Shown: one piece after another, positions 47,176 to 58,200 of the stretch
Position numbering within the stretch: the stretch's first letter is position 1
Layout: each line of letters opens with the position of its first letter
Source of the DNA: Allobosea sp. Root483D1
GTDB taxonomy: Bacteria; Pseudomonadota; Alphaproteobacteria; Rhizobiales; Beijerinckiaceae
DNA: 58,482 bases
Reading direction: 5' to 3'
Assembly: GCF_001429505.1 (NCBI RefSeq)
Contig: NZ_LMJW01000001.1
Coordinates: 300,260 to 358,741, forward strand
The notes under the pieces: model-generated
Databases searched by the model: none
The model's input: only the letters and a program-made list of their open reading frames with translations
Told to the model about the DNA's origin: nothing
Program-made: the position numbers and the translations under genes

Positions 47176-48524
47176 CGGCGGCGAAGACCTTCAAGGCCAA
47201 GACCGAGAAGTCCCAGGCCGCGAAGCAGGGCGAGGCAGCAGGCCACGACCCTGCCGTCAGCCTGACGACGCTGCCATCGGGCCTGCGCATCGTCTCCGAG
47301 CGCATGGACCATGCCTCGACCGTCTCGCTCGGCATCTGGATCGGCGCCGGTGCGCGCGACGAGCTGCCGCATGAGCATGGCCTCGCCCATCTGCTCGAGC
47401 ACATGGCGTTCAAGGGCACGGCCCGGCGCTCCGCCTTGCAGATCGCCGAAGAAATCGAGAGCGTCGGCGGCGACCTCAACGCCGCGACATCAGTCGAATA
47501 CACCTGCTACACCGCCCGCGTGCTCGGCCAGGACCTGCCGCTGGCGGTCGACATCCTCGCCGACATCCTGACGCACCCCTCGCTGACCGAGGAGGAGCTG
47601 GCGCGCGAGAAGGGCGTGATTCTGCAGGAGATCGGCGCCGTGCAGGATACGCCGGACGATCTCGTCTATGACCGTTTCCTGCAGGCCGCCTTCCCGGAGC
47701 AGCCGCTCGGCCGGCCGATCCTCGGCACGGCGGAGACAGTGAAGAGCTTCACGCCGGACGCGATCCGCGCCTATCTCGGCCGGCACTACCATGCCGGCAA
47801 CATGGTGCTGGCCGCCGCCGGCGCGGTCGATCACGCCGAGCTCGTCGCTTTGGCGGAACAGGCTCTCACCGGCCTGCCGGCGCAGCCCGCGAGCGCTCCC
47901 GAGGCGCGCTCGCCGGCAGTCTACCAGGGCGGCGAAGCCCGCATCGACGGCGACGAGGAGCAGGTCCACATCGTCCTCGGGTTCCCCGGCAAGCCGTTCA
48001 GCAATGGCGCGCATTATCCGCTGCAGATCTTCTCGGCGGTGCTCGGCGGCGGCCTGTCGTCGCGCCTGTTCCAGGAGGTGCGCGAGCGCCGCGGTCTCGC
48101 CTATGCGATCGACGCCTTCCACTGGCCCTTCTCCGATTGCGGCGTCTTCGGCATCAGTGCCGGGACCGCGCCGGAGGATGTCGGCGAGCTGGTCGAAGTC
48201 GCGCTCGACTGCCTCAGCCAGGCGGCCCGCGACGTCAGCGAGGTCGAGGTCGCCCGCGCCCGGGCGCAGATGAAGGTCGGTCTCCTGGCCTCGCTGGAGA
48301 GCCCCGGCGGCAAGCTCGAGCAGATGGCACGGCAGGTGCTGGTCTTCGGCCGAGCGATCCCGCGCGAGGAACTGGCGCGCCGGCTCGATGCGGTCAGCCT
48401 CGCCGATGTGCGCGCCGCCGGCCAGGCCCTGCTCGACGGCGTGGTCACGGTCGCCGCCGTCGGCCCGCTCGACGATCTCGCCCCGGCGAGCGCCGTGCGC
48501 GCCATGCTGGCGCGGGCCGCCTGA
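47172..48524 (+). CDS. M16-family zinc peptidase (processing peptidase-like)
   Basis: A 450-residue insulinase-fold peptidase. The zinc site is the inverted HxxEH: His73-Leu-Leu-Glu76-His77 in HLLEHMAFKG. The later ALAREKGVILQEI-like segment (LAREKGVILQEIGAV) holds the third ligand. The C-terminal half is the inactive M16 repeat. Residues 1-28 form a Lys-rich extension not typical of the family. It is similar to mitochondrial processing peptidases; in bacteria the substrate is unknown. It follows thrC by overlap and precedes a GNAT gene by 5 bp. Confidence 0.92.
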   Translation: MTAAKTFKAKTEKSQAAKQGEAAGHDPAVSLTTLPSGLRIVSERMDHASTVSLGIWIGAGARDELPHEHGLAHLLEHMAFKGTARRSALQIAEEIESVGGDLNAATSVEYTCYTARVLGQDLPLAVDILADILTHPSLTEEELAREKGVILQEIGAVQDTPDDLVYDRFLQAAFPEQPLGRPILGTAETVKSFTPDAIRAYLGRHYHAGNMVLAAAGAVDHAELVALAEQALTGLPAQPASAPEARSPAVYQGGEARIDGDEEQVHIVLGFPGKPFSNGAHYPLQIFSAVLGGGLSSRLFQEVRERRGLAYAIDAFHWPFSDCGVFGISAGTAPEDVGELVEVALDCLSQAARDVSEVEVARARAQMKVGLLASLESPGGKLEQMARQVLVFGRAIPREELARRLDAVSLADVRAAGQALLDGVVTVAAVGPLDDLAPASAVRAMLARAA

Positions 48525-48529
48525 CGACG

Positions 48530-49141
48530 ATGGCCCTCTTCCGCTTCGCCACCGACCCGCCGGCGCGGCCCCTGATCAGGACCCAGAACCTGATCCTGCG
48601 TGCCCCGATCGCCGGCGACTATTCGGCCTGGGCGAGCTTGCGGATGGAGAGCCGCGACTTCCTCACCCCCTGGGAGCCGGTCTGGACCGAGGACGACCTG
48701 ACCCGCGCCTCGTTCCGCCTGCGGGTCAAACGCGCCGCCCGCGAGATCGCGACGGACGAAGCCTACTCCCTGTTCATCCTCGACAGCCGCTCGGAGGCCA
48801 TGCTCGGCGGGCTCACCCTCGGCCTCGTCAGACGCGGCGTCGCCCAGGCCTGCACGCTCGGCTACTGGATGGGCCAGCGCCATGCCGGCAAGGGCCACAT
48901 GACCGAGGCGGTGCGCGGCGCGCTCGACTTCGCCTTCTCCGAACTCGCTTTGCACCGCGTCGAAGCCGCCTGCCTGCCGCATAACGAGCCCTCGCGCCGG
49001 CTGCTGGCGCGCGTCGGCTTCAAGCACGAGGGTGAGGCGCGCGGCTATCTGCGCATCAACGGCGTCTGGGCCGACCATCTGCTCTATGGCATCCTGGCCT
49101 CGGAGCTGCGTCGCCCCGCCGAAACCGATCGCAAGCTGTGA
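48530..49141 (+). CDS. GNAT N-acetyltransferase (RimJ-like)
   Basis: A 203-residue acetyltransferase of the RimJ/RimL group. After the opening [23 protein letters not shown], it carries the acetyl-CoA pocket region [19 protein letters not shown], and the typical [26 protein letters not shown]. Such enzymes acetylate the N-terminus of a ribosomal protein, but the target here is not known. The gene starts 5 bp after the M16 gene and its stop overlaps the next start (GTGA). Confidence 0.88.
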   Translation: MALFRFATDPPARPLIRTQNLILRAPIAGDYSAWASLRMESRDFLTPWEPVWTEDDLTRASFRLRVKRAAREIATDEAYSLFILDSRSEAMLGGLTLGLVRRGVAQACTLGYWMGQRHAGKGHMTEAVRGALDFAFSELALHRVEAACLPHNEPSRRLLARVGFKHEGEARGYLRINGVWADHLLYGILASELRRPAETDRKL

Positions 49142-52131
49142 ACAGGCCGGCATTGCCTTGCCCTCGCCACGTCCCACCGATACCACTGACCATCACGCCT
49201 GAAGAGTTCCCCGCAGAGCCCATCTTGTCATCGACACTCCGCTTCCTCCGGTCCGGCATCGCCGTTTTCGGCCTCCTGATGCTGGTGCTGCTCTCACTCC
49301 TGCGGCCGGCGCTGGCGGTCGATGCGCAGCGCGTGCCGCTCGACGTGCCGGTGCTCGACCTGACGGACGTGGTCGAACGCAACAAATCGGACGGCGACGT
49401 CATCCAGATCTCGACCGCGCCCGGTGCCGACGGCATCGTCCGGCGCATCGCTGTCAGGGCGCGCGAATCGGGGGCGCGGCCGGACTGGATCGTCTTCGCG
49501 CTGACCAATGATTCCGACGAGCAGATCGACCGATTGCTGGTCGCGCCGTTCCACCGGCTGATCGGTTCGGGCGTGATCTGGCCCGATCTCGGCGACCGCC
49601 GCATCGAGGCGGTCACCGCGAGCCAGGGCCTGCGACCCGAGCGCGAGGAAGCTCCCGACGCCGACATCTTCCAGATCACGCTCGACCCCGGCACCACCGT
49701 CACCTTCGTGGCGGAGCTGAAATCGCCGAACCTGCCGCAGCTCTATCTGTTCGAGCCGGAGGCCTACCGCCAGAAGACCAACGGCCTGACGCTCTACAAG
49801 GGCATCATCATCGGCATCGCTGGCCTGCTCGCGCTGTTCCTGACCATCATCTTCGTGGTCAAGGGCGCGGTGATCTTCCCGGCCGCCGCGGCGCTGGCCT
49901 GGGCGGTGCTGGCCTATGCCGGGCTCGATTTCGGCTTCTTCCAGCGCATCTTCCCGCTGACCCCGGCGATCGAGCGAATATACCGGGCCGGCGCCGAGGT
50001 GGTGCTGGCGGCAACGCTGCTCGTCTTCCTCTTCGCCTATCTCAACCTGTCGCGCTGGCATGTGCGCTACAGTCACATCACCATTGTCTGGATTCTCGGC
50101 CTCGCCGGCCTCGTCGGCCTTGCGGTGTTCGATGCGCCGATGGCGGCCGGCATCGCCCGCATCTCGATCGCCGCCGTCGCGACGGTCGGCTTCGTGCTGA
50201 TCCTGCATCTTGCCACCCATGGCTATGAGCGGGCGGTGATGCTGATCCCGACCTGGTTCCTGCTGCTGGTCTGGGTGACGGCAGCGGGTTTCACCGTGGT
50301 CGGCCACGTCACGCGCGACCTCGTGCCACCGGCCCTGATCGGCGGCCTCATCCTGATCGTGCTGCTGATCGGCTTCACCGTGGTGCAGCACGCCTTCGCC
50401 GGCGGCGCCCTGGGTCAGGGGTTGGTCTCCGACACCGAGCGGCAGGCTCTCGCGCTCGCGGGCTCCGGCGATCTCGTCTTCGACTGGGACGTCTCCGCCG
50501 ACAAGATCTTCGTCTCGCCTCAGACCGAGACGCTGCTCGGCTTGTCCAAGGGCGCACTCGAGACCTCCGCCGCGCGCTGGCTCGAGCACATGCACATCGC
50601 CGACCGCGACCGGTATCGCGTCTCGCTCGACGCGGTGATCGAGCAGCGCCGCGGCAAGCTCCAGCTCGACTTCCGGCTGCGTGCCGCCAATGGCGCCTAT
50701 CACTGGTTCAGCCTGAGGGCGCGGCCGGTGATCGGCTCGGACGGCGAGGTCATCCGGGTCATAGGCACCCTCGCCGACGTCACCGAGCAGCGCACCGCAC
50801 AGGAGCGCATGCTGCACGACGCCGTGCACGACAACCTGACCGGACTGCCCAATCGCGAGTTGTTCCAGGACCGGCTCACCGCCGTGTTCGGCTTCTGCCG
50901 CGCCGACGACGCCATCCGCCCGACCGTGATCGTCATCGACATCGACCGCTTCAAGCAGGTCAACGAATCGGTCGGCTTCTCGGCCGGCGATTCGATCCTG
51001 CTGACGCTGGCGCGCCGGCTCGGCCGCCTGCTCCGGACGCAGGACACGCTCGCACGGATCGGCGGCGACATCTTCGCGATGATCATCGTCTCGGAGAGCG
51101 ATCCCGAGCGCATCCTGGCACTGGCCGAATTGATCCGCCGCGCCGTCTCGACGCCGATCACCTTCGCCGAACGCGAGATCGTGCTGACGCCCTCGATCGG
51201 CCTCACGCTCTTCGACGGCACGCCGACGGCACGCAAGGACGATGCGCTGAAGAACGCCGAGCTCGCCATGGCGCATGCCAAGAACCAGGGCGGCAACCTC
51301 GTCGAGGTCTTCGTCCCGGCGATGCGCACCGACCGCAACGACCGGCTCGCGCTCGAAAGCGACCTGCGCCGGGCGATCGAGCGCGGCGAGATCCAGGTGA
51401 TGTACCAGCCGATCGTCAGGCTGGAGGACCGGACCATCGCCGGCTTCGAGGCGCTGATGCGCTGGGACCACCCGCGCGAGGGCCGGCTGCTGCCGCAGGA
51501 CTTCCTCTCCATCGCCGAGGAGAGCGGGCTGATCGTCGATCTCGGCGTCTATGTGATGGACCGGACCGCGCGCGAGCTCGCCGCCTGGCAGGCCGCGCTC
51601 GAGGTCGAGCCGCCGATCTTCGCCAGCGTCAACGTCTCCAGCCGGCAGCTCCTCCGCCACGACCTCCTGCGCGACGTGAAGGCCGTGCTGTCGCGCCGGC
51701 GCGTGCTGCCGGGCACGCTCAAGCTCGAAATCACCGAGAGCCTGGTGATGGAGAACCCGGAATATGCGGCGCAGATGCTGTCGCGCATCCGCGATCTCGG
51801 CGCCGGCCTGTCGCTCGACGATTTCGGCACCGGCTATTCCTCGCTGTCCTATTTGCAGCGCTTCCCCTTCGACACGATCAAGATCGACCAGAGCTTCGTG
51901 CGCCAGATGGGCAACGGCAAGCCGCCGGTGATCCTGCGCTCGATCGTCCAGCTCGCGGCCGATCTGCAGATGGACGTGGTCGCCGAGGGCGCCGAGACCG
52001 AGTCGGACGCGATCGAGCTCTACCAGCTCGGCTGCCAGTACGCGCAGGGCTACACCTTCGGCCAGCCGATGACGGCGGCGGAAGCGCGGCGGCTGGTGGG
52101 CGCGTCGAGCTCGTCCTTCGAGGCGGCGTGA
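49138..52131 (+). CDS. Membrane GGDEF-EAL protein with degenerate GGDEF (GGDIF)
   Basis: A 997-residue cyclic-di-GMP protein. Order: signal-like helix (36-60), periplasmic domain (about 61-220), a multi-helix membrane region (222-425), a PAS domain (about 440-545), a GGDEF domain (about 560-715) and an EAL domain (about 735-985). The GGDEF motif reads GGDIF (642-646), so cyclase activity is probably lost. The EAL part retains EALMRW (771-776), DDFGTG and the later EGAET, so phosphodiesterase is likely. GTG 49138 overlaps the GNAT stop; TTG 49225 would give a cleaner signal peptide. Confidence 0.92.
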   Translation: MNRPALPCPRHVPPIPLTITPEEFPAEPILSSTLRFLRSGIAVFGLLMLVLLSLLRPALAVDAQRVPLDVPVLDLTDVVERNKSDGDVIQISTAPGADGIVRRIAVRARESGARPDWIVFALTNDSDEQIDRLLVAPFHRLIGSGVIWPDLGDRRIEAVTASQGLRPEREEAPDADIFQITLDPGTTVTFVAELKSPNLPQLYLFEPEAYRQKTNGLTLYKGIIIGIAGLLALFLTIIFVVKGAVIFPAAAALAWAVLAYAGLDFGFFQRIFPLTPAIERIYRAGAEVVLAATLLVFLFAYLNLSRWHVRYSHITIVWILGLAGLVGLAVFDAPMAAGIARISIAAVATVGFVLILHLATHGYERAVMLIPTWFLLLVWVTAAGFTVVGHVTRDLVPPALIGGLILIVLLIGFTVVQHAFAGGALGQGLVSDTERQALALAGSGDLVFDWDVSADKIFVSPQTETLLGLSKGALETSAARWLEHMHIADRDRYRVSLDAVIEQRRGKLQLDFRLRAANGAYHWFSLRARPVIGSDGEVIRVIGTLADVTEQRTAQERMLHDAVHDNLTGLPNRELFQDRLTAVFGFCRADDAIRPTVIVIDIDRFKQVNESVGFSAGDSILLTLARRLGRLLRTQDTLARIGGDIFAMIIVSESDPERILALAELIRRAVSTPITFAEREIVLTPSIGLTLFDGTPTARKDDALKNAELAMAHAKNQGGNLVEVFVPAMRTDRNDRLALESDLRRAIERGEIQVMYQPIVRLEDRTIAGFEALMRWDHPREGRLLPQDFLSIAEESGLIVDLGVYVMDRTARELAAWQAALEVEPPIFASVNVSSRQLLRHDLLRDVKAVLSRRRVLPGTLKLEITESLVMENPEYAAQMLSRIRDLGAGLSLDDFGTGYSSLSYLQRFPFDTIKIDQSFVRQMGNGKPPVILRSIVQLAADLQMDVVAEGAETESDAIELYQLGCQYAQGYTFGQPMTAAEARRLVGASSSSFEAA

Positions 52132-52140
52132 GAATAGGCC

Positions 52141-52235
52141 GTCATTCTTGGGCTTGACCCGAGAAACTCATGACGAGAAAGCTCTGTCCGATGCCTCGTC
52201 CGGCCTGAGATGCTCGGGTCAAGCCCGAGCATGAC
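52141..52235. repeat. Interspersed inverted-repeat element, copy 2
   Basis: The arms GTCATTCTTGGG-CTTGACCCGAG and the inverse of GCTCGGGTCAAGCCCGAGC-ATGAC match at about 22 of 25 positions. It lies between the convergent GGDEF-EAL gene and yqgE, and could end both transcripts. The same element type occurs at 35536 and 54444. Confidence 0.75.
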
Positions 52236-52245
52236 GAGCCTCCCT

Positions 52246-52857
52246 TCAGGCGTGACCGGCGTCCTTCGACAGGAAGGCCTGGTCGATGCCGAGCTTGTTG
52301 AGCGCCCGCGTATATTTGGTGTCGAGCGCGTCGTCGAAGAGCAGCGCCTCATCCGCGGCGCAATGCAGCCAGCCATTGGACTGGATCTCGGATTCGAGCT
52401 GCCCAGCGCCCCAGCCGGCATAGCCGAGCGCCAGAACCGCATTCTCCGGCCCGGTCCCGACGGCGATGGCGCGCAGGATGTCGAGCGTCGCGGTCAGGCA
52501 GATGCCGTCGTCGATCGGCAGCGTCGCCGATTCCAGGAAGAAATCGGCGCTGTGCAGGACAAAGCCACGCTTGGTCTCGACCGGCCCGCCGCGTAGCACC
52601 TTCATCTTCTCGGCCTGGCTCGGCAGGCGGATCGCCTGATCGGGCGGGATCACGTCGAGCTGAACGAGCAGCTCCGGAAAATGCGTGTCGGCAGCAGGCT
52701 TGTTGACGATGATCCCCATCGCGCCATCCTCGGAATGGGCACAGAGATAGACGACGCTGCGGGCGAAGCGCTGATCGCTCATGCCCGGCATGGCGATCAG
52801 GCACTGCCCGTCGAGATAGCTGCGACCGCTGATGCGCTGGTTCGACCCGAGATTCAT
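52246..52857 (-). CDS. yqgE: YqgE/AlgH family protein
   Basis: A 203-residue UPF0301 protein. Marks are [48 protein letters not shown] and [17 protein letters not shown], the last the signature of the family. Role unknown despite the AlgH name; it has been linked to gene regulation in Pseudomonas. It is divergent from the DsbD-N-like gene with 206 bp between. ATG 52857 is the start. Confidence 0.93.
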   Translation of the reverse strand: MNLGSNQRISGRSYLDGQCLIAMPGMSDQRFARSVVYLCAHSEDGAMGIIVNKPAADTHFPELLVQLDVIPPDQAIRLPSQAEKMKVLRGGPVETKRGFVLHSADFFLESATLPIDDGICLTATLDILRAIAVGTGPENAVLALGYAGWGAGQLESEIQSNGWLHCAADEALLFDDALDTKYTRALNKLGIDQAFLSKDAGHA

Positions 52858-53063
52858 GCTGCCATGCTAGAGCATGATGGGCTGGTGTGGGAACCATTTT
52901 GGCTCAGGAGCGATCTCGGAATTTCCGGCGCAGCCCGAAGCGCAGGCTCGGCCCCTGCCGCAATGCTGGCGCAAAGCTGGGGATGCTTGGCGCTCTCCCG
53001 AAGCCGGATCACAGCACCGGCATTGTCCTCGCAAAATCCGGCTGGATCGCCTAAATCAGACGC

Positions 53064-53903
53064 GTGAAAACAATCACGGCCCTTACTCTCTTCGCCGCGC
53101 TGGCGCTCGGCTCACCGGCTTCCGCCCAGGACGCCGCGGTTTCGCCGTGGTCGAAGGCCGCCTATTCGTCGATGCGCCTGATCGCGGGTGCGACCGCCCC
53201 GTCGGGCAAGCAGCGCGTCGGCGTCGAGATCACGATGTCGCCGGGCTTCAAGACCTATTGGCGCAGCCCCGGCGATGCCGGCGTGCCGCCGGTCTTCGAC
53301 TGGAGCGGCTCGGAGAATGTCGGCGGGCTCGATGTGCGCTGGCCGACGCCTGAGCGCTTCGAGGACGGCGCCGGCTCCGGCATCGGCTATGTCGGCGAGG
53401 TGGTGGTGCCGGTCTCGATCCAGCCGGTCGATCCGGCGCGGCCGGTGACCGTGGTGCTGAAGCTCGACTATGCGGTCTGCGACAAGATCTGCGTTCCCGC
53501 GAAGGGCGAGGCGCGGCTCTGGCTCGAGCCCGGCGTCACCTCGGTGACCTCGCCGCGACTGGAGCAGTTCGAGGCGCGGATTCCGCATGCGGTCAAGCTG
53601 GGGGCGACCAGCGACCGCCTCTCGATCCTCGAAGTCACGCATAGTGACGCCGCGGTGAAGCTGTCGCTGAAAGCGCCCGAGGGCGGCTCGGTCGACGACG
53701 TCTTCGTCGAGGGTGCCGGCATGTGGTCCTTCGGCCGGCCGATGCTGATGCCCCAGCCGGACGGCACGGTCTCCGCGAAGCTGAAGATCGTCGAGCGTCC
53801 CAAGGGCGCGACCGGCCAGACGCCGCTCATCATCACCGTGCGCGGAAAGCCGCAATCGGTCGAGACGCGGCTCGAACTCGACATCGGCACGGCGAAGCCG
53901 TAA
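53064..53903 (+). CDS. Periplasmic DsbD N-terminal-like (DsbC-domain) protein
   Basis: A 279-residue exported protein. The signal peptide ends at about residue 21 (SPASAQ). The rest fits the DsbD alpha-like immunoglobulin fold, with FKTYWRSPGDAGVPP and Cys pair VCDKICVP as redox site. No membrane helices or thioredoxin domain follow, so it is a free N-terminal domain, perhaps part of a periplasmic thiol relay. The start is a GTG at 53064. The next gene, a peroxiredoxin, starts 45 bp downstream. Confidence 0.8.
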   Translation: MKTITALTLFAALALGSPASAQDAAVSPWSKAAYSSMRLIAGATAPSGKQRVGVEITMSPGFKTYWRSPGDAGVPPVFDWSGSENVGGLDVRWPTPERFEDGAGSGIGYVGEVVVPVSIQPVDPARPVTVVLKLDYAVCDKICVPAKGEARLWLEPGVTSVTSPRLEQFEARIPHAVKLGATSDRLSILEVTHSDAAVKLSLKAPEGGSVDDVFVEGAGMWSFGRPMLMPQPDGTVSAKLKIVERPKGATGQTPLIITVRGKPQSVETRLELDIGTAKP

Positions 53904-53948
53904 CCCTGCCTTCGAAGCGGCGCGCTGCCGCATGCAGGAGATACGGAC

Positions 53949-54434
53949 ATGGCGATCAAGGTCGGTGACAAGCTTCCGCAGGCGACGTTTCGCGTGATGA
54001 CGGCCGACGGGCCGGCGGCCAAGACCTCGGACGAGCTGTTCAAGGGCCGCAAGATCGTGCTCTTCGCGGTGCCGGGCGCGTTCACGCCGACCTGCCACAA
54101 GAACCACCTGCCCGGCTATGTGAACAAGGCGGCCGAGATCAAGGGCAAGGGCGTCGAGGAAATCTTCGTCACCGGCGTCAACGACGTCTTCGTCATGGAC
54201 GCCTGGTCGAAGGCAACCGGCGGCGTCGGCGTGATCACCTTCCTCTCCGACGGCAATGCCGATTTCGCCAAGGAGATCGGCCTGTCGATGGACGGCTCGG
54301 GCTTCGGCCTCGGCACGCGCTCGCAGCGCTATTCGATGGTCGTCGAGGACGGCGTCGTGACCGCGCTCAACGTCGAAGACGCGCCGGGCAAGGCCGATGT
54401 CTCCGGCGCCGAGGCCCTGCTCAACCAGCTCTGA
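53949..54434 (+). CDS. Peroxiredoxin (Prx5/AhpE-like)
   Basis: A 161-residue thiol peroxidase that reduces H2O2 and organic peroxides. The peroxidatic Cys49 lies in PGAFTPTCHKNHLPG; it is the only cysteine, so a separate thiol (glutathione/glutaredoxin) must reduce it. AGGAG is nine bases before the ATG. Coupling with the preceding periplasmic redox protein is positional only; this one is cytosolic with no signal peptide. Confidence 0.94.
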   Translation: MAIKVGDKLPQATFRVMTADGPAAKTSDELFKGRKIVLFAVPGAFTPTCHKNHLPGYVNKAAEIKGKGVEEIFVTGVNDVFVMDAWSKATGGVGVITFLSDGNADFAKEIGLSMDGSGFGLGTRSQRYSMVVEDGVVTALNVEDAPGKADVSGAEALLNQL

Positions 54435-54443
54435 GCCTGCAAC

Positions 54444-54549
54444 GTCATTTTCGGGCGAAGCGCAGCGCAGACCCGAGAATCTCCTGACGAGAAGGCGCTT
54501 GCTGGCGCCTCATCCGGCGAGAGATGCTCGGGTCGAGCCCGAGCATGAC
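54444..54549. repeat. Interspersed inverted-repeat element, copy 3
   Basis: It starts GTCATTTTCGGG, has ACCCGAGAATCTC, an inner hairpin AGGCGC-TTGCTG-GCGCCT, and ends GATGCTCGGGTCGAGCCCGAG-CATGAC. It begins 9 bp after the peroxiredoxin stop, so it may serve as its 3' end. Left arm is longer than in copy 2 owing to an insert (GAAGCGCAGCGCA). Confidence 0.72.
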
Positions 54550-54658
54550 GCCTGCTGAATTCCAGCACCGAATCCGATCGATCCGATCTGCGCTTGTCAT
54601 GAGACAGCGCCGAAGACCGCCGCTAGCCTCCTCGGAATAGCGAGGAGACGCCAAGCCC

Positions 54659-55108
54659 ATGTCAGAGATCAACATCCGCCCGCTCACGGCCGATGACCGC
54701 GCCGCCTGGGAGCCGCTCTGGCAGGGCTACCTTACCTTCTACAAATCGTCGCTGACGCCGGAGACGACGGACACCACCTTCGCGCGATTGACGGGCGGGC
54801 AGGAGCCGATGGGCGGCTTCATCGCCGAGCGCGACGGCCGGGCGATCGGCATCGTCAACTATGTGCTCCACCGCACGACCTGGAGCCAGAAGGAGATCTG
54901 CTACCTGCAGGACCTCTTCACCAGCGAAGAAGCGCGCGGCCACGGCGTCGGCCGCAAGCTGATCGAAGCCGTCAGGCAGATGGCCGAGGCCAAGGGCCTG
55001 TTCCGCGTCTACTGGCAGACGCATGAGAGCAACCTGCAGGCGCAGGAGCTCTACGACAAGGTCGCGCAGAAATCCGGCTTCATCGTCTACCGGCAGCCGC
55101 TGGGCTGA
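54659..55108 (+). CDS. GNAT family N-acetyltransferase
   Basis: A 149-residue acetyltransferase. It begins with INIRPLTADDRAAWEPLWQGYLTFY and has the acetyl-CoA site region LYQDLFTSEEARGHGVGRKLIEAV (as ICYLQDLFTSEEARGHGVGR), followed by WQTHESNLQAQELYDKVA. It resembles diamine/other small-molecule acetyltransferases, substrate unknown. It stands alone between copy 3 of the repeat and the autotransporter. Confidence 0.88.
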   Translation: MSEINIRPLTADDRAAWEPLWQGYLTFYKSSLTPETTDTTFARLTGGQEPMGGFIAERDGRAIGIVNYVLHRTTWSQKEICYLQDLFTSEEARGHGVGRKLIEAVRQMAEAKGLFRVYWQTHESNLQAQELYDKVAQKSGFIVYRQPLG

Positions 55109-55272
55109 GCGGCGGGCCGCCCTGCGCTCCATCGGTTTGAACGCTCGCTTCCGCAGCGAAACCTGCAGCAAATTCGCCACACTTTATCGATTTGGCGGGA
55201 TGTGAACGGCTGTTCATTGCCTCCTGCCCGCCCCGGCCTAAGCCTGCGTCCACGGTAGGGTTGGGCAATCTC

Positions 55273-58200
55273 ATGATATCCGTCATCACTCCTGCGAACA
55301 GCGGGACATCTCGTACGCGGCTCGCCTCGCGGCTGCTCGCGGGCACGGCACTCATGCTGCTTTTGTCCGCCGGCCATGCGCTCGCAAATGGCGGGCGCGG
55401 CGGCGACCGAAGCAGCGCGCAACCCGGCTCCGGCGGCCCGGGTGGCATCGACAACCCGACGGGCGCCGGCGGTGCGGGCGTCCGGGGCCAAACAACCCCA
55501 GGAGGCAACGCGGGCGGTGGCGGCGGCGGCGCCGGCGCTGTCAGCGGCGGAGCTGGCGGGCTCCCCGGCACCGGCATCACTGGCGAAGGCCAGGGCGGCG
55601 ATGGTGGCGTGCATGGTAGTGTCGGCGCGGCGCTGCCTGTCGGCGCCAAGACCGGCAGCAATGGCGGCGACGGTAACTCCGGCTACAACTATTCCGGCGG
55701 CGGCGGCGGCGCTGGTGGTTATGGTGCCGTGGTCACGGGCACGGGCGCGACGGGAGCAATCGCCGGCACGCTCACCGGCGGCAATGGCGGCCATGGCGGT
55801 GGTAGCTTTTATGGTTTCGGCGGCGGTGGCGGCTCCGGCGGCATCGGCCTGCTCTTCACCGATGGCAGTGCTACGCAGACCCTGACCATCGACGGCACGA
55901 TCCAGGGCGGCAAGGGCGGAAACGGCGGCTCGTATGTGTCGGACGGCACTGGCGCCGCCGGCGCGGCCGGCGTTGGCGGCGCCGGCCTGGTCTTCACCAA
56001 TGGCGGCGCGACGACGACCCTGACCGTCAACGGCACGATCCGGGGTGGCGATGGCGGGCGCGGCGGCTCGAATTTGCCGACGTCTTTTGGTCGGACCCCT
56101 AATCCAGGCGAAGAGGCGAACGGCGTCGGCGCTGCCGGCGGCGCGGCCATCATCGGTGCCGGCCTTTCGATCACCAACAACGGTACGATCGTGGGCGGCC
56201 TCTCAGGCGACGGCTCGGAGCGCGCCGCGGCGATCCACTTCACCGGCGGCAGCAACAGGCTAACGATGGGCAACGCCATTGCCACCATCATCGGCGGCAT
56301 CGTCATCGACACGGGCACGCTGACCTTCGACCAGACGACGAACATCACGATCAGCAACGTCATCAGCGGCGGCGGCGGCGTGGGCAAGGATGGGGCGGGC
56401 ACCGTCGTGCTCTCAGGTGCCAACACCTACACCGGCGGGACGACGCTCATCCAAGGCAAGCTCTCGGTTTCGCAGGACGCCAATCTCGGCGCATCCTCCG
56501 GCGGACTCACCTTCAGCGGCGCCAGCACCTTGCTGGTTACGGCGAGCTTCACGACAGCGCGGGCAGTGGTGCTCAACGCCAACGGCACCGTCGAGGTGGC
56601 CGCGGGCCAGGGCCTCACGATGGATGGCGCCATCGCGGGCACGGGCGGCCTCTTCAAAACCGGCAGTGGGACGCTGATCCTGACCGGCACCAACACCTAT
56701 ACCGGCGGCACCACGGTCACCGGCGGCGGGCTCTCGATTTCGAGCGAGGCTAATCTCGGCAATGTCTCGGCAGGGCTGACGCTGGACGGCGGCACACTGA
56801 TCGTCACCGCCGATATCGTCTCCGGACGGGCTGTGACGCTGGGAGCCGGCGACGGCACCATCGAGACGACCACCGGCAACCTGACGGTGAATGCCATTGT
56901 CGGCGGCAGCGGCGGGCTGACCAAGAGCGGCACGGGGACGCTGACGCTGAGCGGCGTCAACACCTATGCCGGCGGGACGACGATCTCGGGCGGCAAGCTC
57001 TCGATCTCGTCCGATGCCAATCTCGGCAATGTCTCGGGCGGCCTGACGCTGGCTGGCGGCACGCTGCAGGTGACGAACAACGTCACCCTGGCGCGCGCAG
57101 TGACATTGTCGGGCACTGGCGGCGGCATCGAGATCGATGCCGGCCGCGCCGTGCTCCTGACCGGCGCCATCACCGGCACGGGCGGCCTGACCAAGACCGG
57201 TGGCGGCACGCTCGCCCTGCAGAACAACAGCAGCTATTCCGGCGCCACGCTGGTCCAGGCCGGAACGCTGGTCGGCAGCTCGTCGACGGCCTTCTCGGCG
57301 AACTCGAACTTCACCGTTTCGGCCGGCGCGACGCTCGAAGTCAGCGATGTCCCGGGCCTCGTCGCCACGGTCGGCTCGCTCGCCGGCGCGGGCGCCGTCC
57401 AGCTCGGCTCGGGCTCAACGCTGAAGGCGGGCAGCAGCAACGCCTCGACGACGTTCTCGGGCATGATCTCGGGCAATGGCGCGCTCGACAAGACCGGCAC
57501 CGGCACGCTGACGCTGACTGGCGCCAACACCTATGGTGGCGGCACGACGGTGTCGGGCGGCAAGCTCGTGGTCAACGGCTCGATCAAGGGCGCGGTGACG
57601 CTGAGCGGCGGCGCGCTCGGCGGCTCCGGCACGATCGGCGCGCTCGCGGTCGCGAGCGGCGGCACGGTGGCGCCGGGCAACTCGATCGGGACGCTCACCA
57701 TCAACGGCAACGTCGCCTTCGCGAGCGGCTCGACCTATCAGGTCGAGATCAACGCCGCCGGGCAAAGCGACAGGATTGCCGCCACGGGCTCGGCCACGAT
57801 CACGGGCGGCACGGTCCAGGTCCTGGCCGAGGCCGGCAACTACGCGGCGAGCACGACCTACACCATCCTGACCGCGACCGGTGGCGTCACCGGCCGCTTC
57901 AGCACCGTCACCTCGAACCTCGCCTTCCTGACGCCCTCGCTGAGCTATGGCGCCCAGAACGTGACGCTGACCATGACCCGCAACGCCACCGGCTTCGGGC
58001 CGGGCGCGGGCACGACCTTCGTCGCCTCGACCCGCAACCAGGGCTTCATCGCCAATGCGGCCGAGGCGCTCGGCGCCGGCAATGCGGTCTATGACGCGCT
58101 GCTCTCGGGCACCGCCGCCGAGGCCCGCGCCGGCTTCGACATGCTGTCCGGCGAGGCGCATGCACAGGGCGTCAGCGTCCTGATCGACGAGAGCCGTCTG

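Noticed and set aside
49294..51660. 788-codon frame antisense to the GGDEF-EAL gene
   Set aside because: GC-rich shadow with Asp/Arg/His-rich, domain-free translation.
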